From Timema cristinae (taxonomy: Eukaryota; Arthropoda; Insecta; Phasmatodea; Timematidae), in NCBI GenBank assembly GCA_039000515.1, contig JBCFYV010001001.1:4267993-4331992 (forward strand): a DNA stretch of 64,000 bases, written 5' to 3'. A model generated the notes under the pieces. That model saw nothing but the letters and a program-made list of their open reading frames with translations. It had not been told where the DNA came from and did no database searches. The translations under genes and the position numbers were made by a program. Of this stretch, positions 57,414-64,000 are shown in pieces. How positions within the stretch are numbered: the stretch's first letter is position 1; each line of letters opens with the position of its first letter.

Positions 57414-59385
57414 AAGTAAAGAAGCTTGACTCTGTGTGTCTGTGCAAGATGGTGGTGCAAGTAAAGAAGCTTGACTCTGAGTATCTCTGCAAGATGGTGG
57501 TGCAAGTAAAGAAGCTTGACTCTGTGTGTCTGTGCAAGATGGTGGTGCAAGTAAAGAAGCTTGACTCTGAGTATCTCTGCAAGATGGTGGTGCAAGTAAA
57601 GAAGCTTGACTCTGTGTGTCTGTGCAAGATGGTGGTGCTATTAAAGAAGCTTGACTATGTGTGTCTGTGCAAGATGGTGGTGCAAGTAAAGAAGCTTGAC
57701 TCTGAGTATCTCTGCAAGATGGTGGTGCAAGTAAAGAAGCTTGACTCTGTGTGTCTGTGCAAGATGGTGGTGCAAGTAAAGAAGCTTGACTCTGTGTGTC
57801 TGTGCAAGATGGTGGTGCAAGTAAAGAAAGCTTGACTCTGAGTATCTCTGCAAGATGGTGGTGCAAGTAAAGAAGCTTGACTCTGTGTGTCTGTGCAAGA
57901 TGGTGGTGCTATTAAAGAAGCTTGACTATGTGTGTCTGTGCAAGATGGTGGTGCAAGTAAAGAAGCTTGACTCTGAGTATCTCTGCAAGATGGTGGTGCA
58001 AGTAAAGAAGCTTGACTCTGTGTGTCTGTGCAAGATGGTGGTGCTATTAAAGAAGCTTGACTATGTGTGTCTGTGCAAGATGGTGGTGCAAGTAAAGAAG
58101 CTTGACTCTGAGTATCTCTGCAAGATGGTGGTGCAAGTAAAGAAGCTTGACTCTGTGTGTCTGTGCAAGATGGTGGTGCAAGTAAAGAAGCTTGACTCTG
58201 TGTGTCTGTGCAAGATGGTGGTGCAAGTAAAGAAGCTTGACTCTGAGTATCTCTGCAAGATGGTGGTGCAAGTAAAGAAGCTTGACTCTGTGTGTCTGTG
58301 CAAGATGGTGGTGCTATTAAAGAAGCTTGACTATGTGTGTCTGTGCAAGATGGTGGTGCAAGTAAAGAAGCTTGACTCTGAGTATCTCTGCAAGATGGTG
58401 GTGCAAGTAAAGAAGCTTGACTCTGTGTGTCTGTGCAAGATGGTGGTGCAAGTAAAGAAGCTTGACTCTGAGTATCTCTGCAAGATGGTGGTGCAAGTAA
58501 AGAAGCTTGACTCTGTGTGTCTGTGCAAGATGGTGGTGCTATTAAAGAAGCTTGACTATGTGTGTCTGTGCAAGATGGTGGTGCAAGTAAAGAAGCTTGA
58601 CTCTGTGTGTCTGTGCAAGATGGCGGTGCAAGTAAAGAAGCTTGACTCTGTGTGTCTGTGCAAGATGGCGGTGCAAGTAAAGAAGCTTGACTCTGTGTGT
58701 CTGTGCAAGATGGTGGTGCAAGTAAAGAAGCTTGACTCTGTGTGTCTGTGCAAGATGGTGGTGCAAGTAAAGAAGCTTGACTCTGAGTATCTCTGCAAGA
58801 TGGTGGTGCAAGTAAAGAAGCTTGACTCTGTGTGTCTGTGCAAGATGGTGGTGCTATTAAAGAAGCTTGACTATGTGTATCTGTGCAAGATGGTGGTGCA
58901 AGTAAAGAATCTTGACTCTGAGTATCTCTGCAAGATGGTGGTGCAAGTAAAGAAGCTTGACTATGTGTGTCTGTGCAAGATGGCGGTGCAAGTAAAGAAG
59001 CTTGACTCTGTGTGTCTGTGCAAGATGGTGGTGCAAGTAAAGAATCTTGACTCTGAGTATCTCTGCAAGATGGTGGTGCAAGTAAAGAAGCTTGACTCTG
59101 TGTGTCTGTGCAAGATGGTGGTGCTATTAAAGAAGCTTGACTATGTGTATCTGTGTAAGATGGTGGTGCAAGTAAAGAAGCTTGACTGTTTATCTGTGCA
59201 AGATGGCGGTGCTATTAAAGAAGCTTGACTATGTGTATCTGTGCAAGATGGTGGTGCAAGTAAAGAAGCTTGACTGTTTATCTGTGCAAGATGGTGGTGC
59301 AAGTAAAGAAGCTTGACTCTGTGTGTCTGTGCAAGATGGTGGTGCTAGTAAAGAAGCTTGACTGTTTATCTGTGCAAGATGGCAG
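57414..59385 (+). repeat. 45-bp minisatellite filling the intron between exons 3 and 4
   Basis: About 44 copies of a 45-bp unit centred on GTAAAGAAGCTTGACTCTG. Three main unit types alternate: GTGTGTCTG, GAGTATCTC, and CTATTAAAG with GACTATGTG. Because 45 is a multiple of three and the unit lacks stops in several frames, it creates long frames on both strands (457 codons on +, split from 133 codons by one extra A at about 57826). No splice sites or non-repeat coding sequence flank it, so I do not call a gene. It lies wholly in the intron between the collagen exons at 57233 and 59437. Confidence 0.95.
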
Positions 59386-59436
59386 CGTACTCTGATGAGA
59401 TGAGTGTTATCAATCCCCTGATTGTTTGTTCCCCAG

Positions 59437-59571
59437 GACTGGCTGGTCCGCGAGGCAGGGCTGGCAGACCAGGAACCAATGGGACTCCAGGGATCCCAGG
59501 AATAAGTGCCTACACAGTGACCTTGAACGGTACAGCGAGCAATGAGCTGCTCATACCGCCTTCCATCGCAG
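59437..59571 (+). CDS. Collagen exon 4 ending in a unique linker
   Basis: The exon is 135 bp (45 codons), phase 1 to phase 1. The acceptor is TTTGTTCCCCAG at 59436 and the donor is G|GTAAGC at 59572. It encodes the end of the triple helix, from GLAGPRGRAGRPGTNGTPG to GIPG, and then a non-collagen linker (ISAYTVTLNGTASNELLIPP) before the Ig exons. The linker has an Asn-Gly-Thr sequon. A short linker with an ELLIPPS-like end between collagen and Ig is, as far as I recall, a feature of insect colmedin-like proteins; a database search would settle it. No internal defect is seen. Confidence 0.88.
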
Positions 59572-59605
59572 GTAAGCTGCTTATACTCCAATGTCGGCAT
59601 TACTG

Positions 59606-59737
59606 TGAGTTCACACGTTCGCAGAAAAACTAGCGCAGAAACGTGATCACGTGACGCGCTCTAAGCCAATCACAAGATTTCCGCATAATTGATGCGAGCT
59701 GTTCTGCTGGAGTTAAACTATTCTCTACTTTGTTCTA
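59606..59737 (+). mobile_element. MITE-E, intact copy
   Basis: From GAGTTCACACGTTCGCAGAA through ACGTGATCACGTGACGCGC to CTATTCTCTACTTTGTTC. Reverse match to the split copy at 41.3-41.7 kb. Confidence 0.75.
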
Positions 59738-60152
59738 GTGATGGGCAGAATCGGATGAATAAATTCGATTCATTCGATTATTCTGAATAATCGAATGAAT
59801 CGATTCTTTCAAAATCATTTGAACTAAAAGATCATTCGAATGAAAACAGTGCTTGACACCAGTTGGCCGATTCATTCTCTTACCACTCCTTTGCCAGAAG
59901 TGCTGAGGAAAATCGACCTTATGATGATGAATATTTCCAGGCTATCTCTATACAGGTCTTCATTTCTATTAGGTTCATTTTCAATGAATAGTCCCCATTG
60001 CTAAACAATAATCGACCTTACGCTTTTGAATGATTCTAAGGCTAATTTAATTTAAAGTTTAAGTGGTTGTACAATCGAATATCAGCCATAAATAATACGG
60101 ATGAAAATTACAAAATGGTTCGATTATTTTGCTACATTACTATGTGGATTGT
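59738..60152. mobile_element. Possible hAT-like MITE
   Basis: TAGTGATGGGCAGAATCGGA at the left resembles a common hAT end; TTTTGCTACATTACTA at the right is a weak partner. ATTCGATT-type motifs fill the left third. Confidence 0.35.
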
Positions 60153-60432
60153 TCTTTTTGGTTTCCTTTAAATTTTATCTTCCTAATTAACTAAACGCAA
60201 ATAGCACTAACGGTTTGAGAGATAATTTTGTGAATCAAGCTTTAGGCTCATTGCCAGTTTTAGGTTTACGGTCAGATGTATGACTCGGAAGGCTGGGTTT
60301 GATCCCCGGTTGGAAGATGCTCGGAACGCTGGTGATAGAACCTGCGTCTCTCAAGTCCGTGTCCATGTTTCACTGACCACTGACGAGTGTTCGTATGTCC
60401 ACCAATAGCAACTGTCGTCTCATGTCTCGCAG
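60153..60432. other. Intronic, no feature recognised
   Basis: GGTTTGATCCCCGGTTGG at 60295 is B-box-like but isolated. Confidence 0.4.
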
Positions 60433-60579
60433 CTTTCAGTCCTCTGTTGCCACCCAGGCCTATCGTGGTCCATGAGGGGGAGAACATTCGACTAAGGTGC
60501 GCCGCCATGGGGACCCCTCGACCCACCGTGGAGTGGCGTAAGATGGACGGCTCCGTGATCCCCATGGGGTCTTGGCAAA
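60433..60579 (+). CDS. Ig domain, first half (exon 5)
   Basis: The exon is 147 bp, phase 1 to phase 1. The acceptor CTCGCAG at 60432 was chosen over CAG at 60457 because only the former keeps the phase left by exon 4. It encodes a proline-rich lead and then RPIVVHEGENIRLRCAAMG, followed by TPRPTVEWRKMDG: the first Ig cysteine (LRC) and the core tryptophan (VEW) 12 residues later, as in I-set Ig domains. It ends GSWQ plus one base at A|GTAAGT. A SINE has inserted about 11 bp beyond this donor. Ig domains in this family are extracellular and mediate binding. Confidence 0.87.
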
Positions 60580-60591
60580 GTAAGTACTGTA

Positions 60592-60752
60592 ATGTGAGGA
60601 ATGCCAGGCCTCCACCGTGGTTCGGATTCCACGTTGAACTGTAGGTCCTTCATTTCATCTCACAATCACCCTACCATTACACATTAGCGTAAGTGCGTAT
60701 AACCCGAATGGGTAGTAAGACGCGGTGCTAATAATAATAATAATAATAATAA
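60592..60752 (+). mobile_element. SINE-C, 5'-truncated, just inside an intron
   Basis: From GTGAGGAATGCCAGGCCTCC to tail GGGTAGTAAGACGCGGTGC and (AAT)n. A perfect TAAGTACTGTA flanks it (60581-60591, 60753-60763), so it inserted about 11 bp past the exon 5 donor. Confidence 0.94.
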
Positions 60753-60841
60753 TAAGTACTGTAGCCCCTAGTTGGGAGCAGTCAAAACAATCGCGTTACC
60801 AGGATGTTTCTGGTTATCCTCATAGTTACATAATGGAGAAG

Positions 60842-60925
60842 TGATGGAGAAGGTAGAATTTAGATGAAATGTAAACACATTTGCGTGGAGAGAATTAATC
60901 TGTCATTGCAGTCGGCTGGTATTTA
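60842..60925 (-). mobile_element. SINE-A fragment
   Basis: AGATGAAATGTAAACACATT and TGCGTGGAGAGAATTAA are reverse body. Confidence 0.55.
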
Positions 60926-61295
60926 AAACTCTTCCTCTCAATCACCTGAAGACTTGAAAAAACAAGATTGGTGCTTTTTACCGAGGGAACACTTATACTG
61001 GTTGCTTTAAAAATGAAAACAAAGAGAAAATTTAGCTTATAGCTATATTTCCACCAGACTTCTTTATATGTTGTAATATATATCCTTCAAATAGACTCTT
61101 TTACACAAGGATAAGATTACTACCATATTTGGAGTTTGAAGGTATCGGGGAGTGACTTAGTCTTGGATAACAACCTGGGTATCTCAATCGATACAACAGT
61201 GGCTCGATAGGTAGAAAATTAAGATTTTTTTCCCCTAGCTCTATCAATAGTTGAAATGGCGATGTAACGGTTGTTTGAAAATGTGTTGCTTTCAG
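60926..61295. other. Intronic, no feature recognised
   Basis: AT-rich intron, ending in the acceptor of exon 6. Confidence 0.5.
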
Positions 61296-61423
61296 CCGTT
61301 TCCATATCCGGACACACACTCAACATCACCCGGATAAACCGAGCCCACATGGGTCACTACCTCTGTATGGCGAACAACGGGATCCCCCTGCAGCCAATCA
61401 GACCTTCTTGCTAGAGGTACACT
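61296..61423 (+). CDS. Ig domain, second half (exon 6), with an apparent 1-bp deletion
   Basis: The acceptor is TGCTTTCAG at 61295 and the donor T|GTGAGT at 61424. The exon encodes SGHTLNITRINRAHMGHYLC, the strand with the second Ig cysteine (HYLC), and a sequon (NIT). After NNGIP the reading frame runs into TAG at a five-C run. One more C would give a typical Ig end rich in A, N, Q, T, F, L and E, ending VH, and a length of 129 bp, in phase with the donor. The observed length is 128 bp. The same kind of C-run loss is seen in exon 3. Read literally, the gene is broken; assembly error is the simpler reading. Confidence 0.82.
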
Positions 61424-61674
61424 GTGAGTAAACTGTGGTACAACATTCTTAACTCGGAGAAACAGAAGTCGGGTATCTGAGGGTCTGCCAACCCCGTTTT
61501 GAACGACACGTTGCTCAAATACCGTGAATTATTACAAGTACTATGGAGCGCCCAAATAGTTTTAGTAGAAACTTAAAATACTTCATGTTGAACTTTAAAA
61601 TCTAGCATTGATAATGTGTTGAATGAATTTAATTTACATTTAATAGTCAAATAGACAACTAATTCCAACAATTT

Positions 61675-62080
61675 ACCTAGCAAAGGCCACTCAAAATACC
61701 TTCTAGAGGAATCTAATTTTTAAAATATTGGCCAAGCAAAGATCACTCCAAATAGCTTCTAGAGGTATATAGTATTCAAAAATTGGCCAAGCCAAGACCA
61801 TTCCAAATAACGTCTAGAGGCATTAAATTTTAGAATTTTTTTTTAGACATGCCCCATCCAAATATCTTCTAGGTGCATCCAATGTTTTAACTTTTTATCG
61901 GAGAGGGTCCTTGGACTCCCCTTTGGGTTGTAGGGCAAACCTATTTTTTTAATACTTTATTTTGCTAACCATCCCTCCAAATCCCCTATCCTCCGAAATT
62001 TAATTCTGGCTACAACCTTGATAGTTTGCCCCCCCCCCCCTACCCCCGCCCAAGTAAATGTTTGGGTTCGCCATTGACAA
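61675..62080 (-). repeat. Dispersed repeat with ~60-bp degenerate units
   Basis: Four diverged units with CCAAATAGCTTCTAGAGG-like cores at 61690-61880, then CCGAAATTTAATTCTGGCTA near 62000. Matches 32.75-33.26 kb in reverse. A C-run lies at 62029-62040. Confidence 0.65.
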
Positions 62081-62835
62081 AATGGTTCTAGTATAAGGTT
62101 AAAGGCGATATTATCATGTTGATATTGTTGTCTTTTTGCAAAATTTTAATATCAATTTTGAGATAACTTTAAGTACTGATGACCCCCTTTCCTACGCTCT
62201 ATGACCTAGTCTGTCACAAGTAAGATTGAGGATGATCATCGAGGATAAGTAACATGGTTAGATGGTCAGCTACACCTAACAACACCGCTGAGGAAACTAC
62301 AATTCTTATGGAGAAAAGCACTATCTTATCTCTAGGTTGACAGTTGCCAAATATCGTCGCTCGAGAGGTAAAATGCTGGGGGTAAGAAGTAGGTACTGGC
62401 AACATCCAAACCAAGGTTGTTAAACGTGTCTTATATCCAAGGGAAGATCAACCGCACTAAAACAAGCGAGAAACAACAACCACGCAGTTTTCTCACAGAT
62501 GATATCCAGTATAGTCGGTTTATTGTCACTAGGATGGTAGTTATTACAGAATCTTGTCACAGGTAAGGTTTGAGGTGGAAAGTTTGATGTCTGGGGTCAG
62601 ATAACGTATTCCTGAAGTACTCTCCATAGTTTAAAAGATCCCTATGTCCTTGGTTCACCTTTAGTTAGGCGCGGTCATCAGAAGACTGTCAGTGAGTTAG
62701 TTTCATGACATCTTGAGCTCTACGTTCCCCTACGGCTGAACAACCAATCACAACAAGAGTCACGTCATACACAAGAAGGGTTAGGTCTTCAACACAGCTA
62801 GGTAGCATCATTCAGCACGAAGTGGCCTACTCCAT
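62081..62835. other. Intronic, no further exon recognised
   Basis: I looked for a continuation of the Ig or an olfactomedin exon and saw none. Confidence 0.45.
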
Positions 62836-62839
62836 TCAC

Positions 62840-62938
62840 GGTAGGAATTACTCCTGAAAGGTCTTTTTTTCTACCAATATCCTAATATATAATAGATTTC
62901 TGGTAGGGAAAAAGGCCTTTCAGAAAACAATTCCTACG
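62840..62938. repeat. Hairpin with ~40-bp arms
   Basis: GTAGGAATTACTCCTGAAAG at the left pairs with CTTTCAGAAAACAATTCCTAC at the right, with a short AT-rich loop. Possibly a small fold-back element. Confidence 0.75.
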
Positions 62939-62981
62939 CTGAACAGGTGGATCGGTGACCAAAAGGCCACCATTTACTCAC

Positions 62982-63225
62982 ACTACAGTAGCCCCATGGC
63001 TTCTTTGGTGCTGTACTGACAGCTCACAGCTGACTTCTGACAGTCAACATTTAGGTATGTACCTAAATTGTTATCATCAAAAGTGACAGCTGCTAAACAC
63101 ATGTGTTTGCAGATCATATGGTTCGGCGTAGGGAGACATAATTTGGTTTAGTAAAGTTTCAAAGCTTTTAGCTGTCAGCTGTGAGCTGTCAGTCAGCACC
63201 AAAGAAGCCATGGGGCTACTGTAGC
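62982..63225. mobile_element. Fold-back element enclosing MITE-D copy 5
   Basis: Arms 62982-63042 and 63170-63225 are nearly identical inverted copies (CTACAGTAGCCCCATGGCTT, TTCTTTGGTGCTG). The loop carries ATCAAAAGTGACAGCTGC and is a MITE-D body. Confidence 0.85.
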
Positions 63226-63792
63226 TCCTCTAAAGTTGCCGGTTTATAGCGACCACGACCAGTAGATACAATACAAATTGAGAATAGACGACATTAAGTT
63301 AAGGGTAATACAAAATATTCATTTAAGCTCACACATCTCCTTCACCTCATCCAATGGATTGTCCGAGATAACATTGGATCACTGGTCAAATGGACCCAGC
63401 CACCATTTCCGTGTGACATTCCTTCCCAGAAGTCCCTCACTACAAAGGTTACCCGTGTGATAACCAGCCTACACATCCTGAGTATTTACAATGCTCTAAG
63501 ACAATAAGCATGAAACCAGTAGTAAGGAGTGAATTACAAAAGGTCTCAGTTTCTGGTAGCCCAAAAATGGTAAAAACACTGAACAGTAGCTCATTACAAT
63601 ATTGTGTTCTTTTTTGTTGGTACGATTTAAAGCTAGGGACATTAAACGACTTTCCGTTAAGGGCGTGAAGTGGCGATAATAGGAGATGCACCTATTTTCG
63701 ACCAAAGAGAGGATGTAAATAACACTTTCTTCAAGGTATATAACACCTTCCATCCCAGTCTGTATTTGAACTCGTGCTCTTCACACCTACAT
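63226..63792. other. Intronic, no feature recognised
   Basis: No exon or repeat recognised. Confidence 0.45.
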
Positions 63793-64000
63793 CATCATCA
63801 TCAACTGTTTCCAGCCTGTGGCCGGGTCACTTGAATAAAATGCCTCATCTTCCTCTATCCTTCCAATAATCTTATTTCTTTAATTTATGTAATTCTTCTT
63901 CTTTAACTTGCAAATATTTTGTTATCTGTTTCTCCCATATTTTCTTGGCTTCCCTTTACGTCTTTTTCCTACACACTTCAGTTCCATCATTTTCTTTGGT
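63793..64000. repeat. CAT-tract / TTTCCAGCC dispersed repeat, cut by the window edge
   Basis: (CAT)n followed by AACTGTTTCCAGCCTGTGGC matches the far end of the SINE-B copies at 2.3 and 17.5 kb, then continues with CT-rich sequence. It may be the 3' end of a LINE read in reverse. Confidence 0.5.

Noticed and set aside
57855..59228. 457-codon frame (KLDSVCLCKMVVQVK units)
   Set aside because: It is the 45-bp intronic minisatellite between two collagen exons; no unique coding sequence flanks it.
60443..60579. Acceptor CCACCCAG at 60457 for the Ig exon
   Set aside because: It would break the phase-1 link to exon 4; CTCGCAG at 60432 keeps it.

Overview
The window looks like AT-rich intronic and intergenic DNA of an arthropod, most likely an insect. 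The reasons are one intron-split gene of a type known from insects (collagen triple helix followed by an Ig domain), tRNA-derived SINEs, and many small DNA transposons of insect-like families (Tc1/mariner-pogo, PIF/Harbinger, hAT, Helitron). I cannot name the species. There is no prokaryotic gene organisation, and the long open frames that exist are minisatellites whose unit length is a multiple of three.

The one convincing host gene lies on the + strand, from about 42.6 kb to past the right edge. Six exons are visible: 42606-42828, 52239-52391, 57233-57285 and 59437-59571 (collagen Gly-X-Y, the last with a unique linker), then 60433-60579 and 61296-61423 (two halves of an Ig domain). All internal junctions are phase 1, so the exons join in one frame, except that two exons each lack one base at a C-run. 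The domain order suits a colmedin/gliomedin-like protein (Drosophila CG6867 type); its olfactomedin domain and probably its first exon(s) would lie outside the window.

Layout: 0-12 kb holds SINE copies, an 86-bp array, relics of a transposon-encoded protein and an indel-rich ~66-70-bp array. 12.95-16.19 kb is a 98-bp satellite. 16-31 kb holds fold-back elements, a TA-flanked transposon, a 1.26-kb Tigger-like relic, a 618-bp pogo-like MITE, SINEs with clear target-site duplications, a CTGT-containing dispersed repeat and a Helitron-like element. 32.2-33.9 kb has LINE reverse transcriptase and hAT transposase relics. 34.1-34.9 kb is a 72-bp array with dimeric order. 35.4-39.5 kb is a PIF/Harbinger-like element followed by a 64-copy 27-bp minisatellite. 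From 42.6 kb on, the gene's introns are rich in minisatellites: a 47-bp array beside a splice donor, a 90-bp array that duplicates an intron-exon boundary nine times, and a 45-bp array filling most of one intron.

Three SINE families are named here for convenience. SINE-A and SINE-C have different tRNA-like heads and bodies but share one 3' tail; SINE-B has a third head. The observations I would follow first are the nine-fold duplicated 3' splice site at 51.5-52.4 kb, the two C-run frameshifts in the same gene, and the shared SINE tail.
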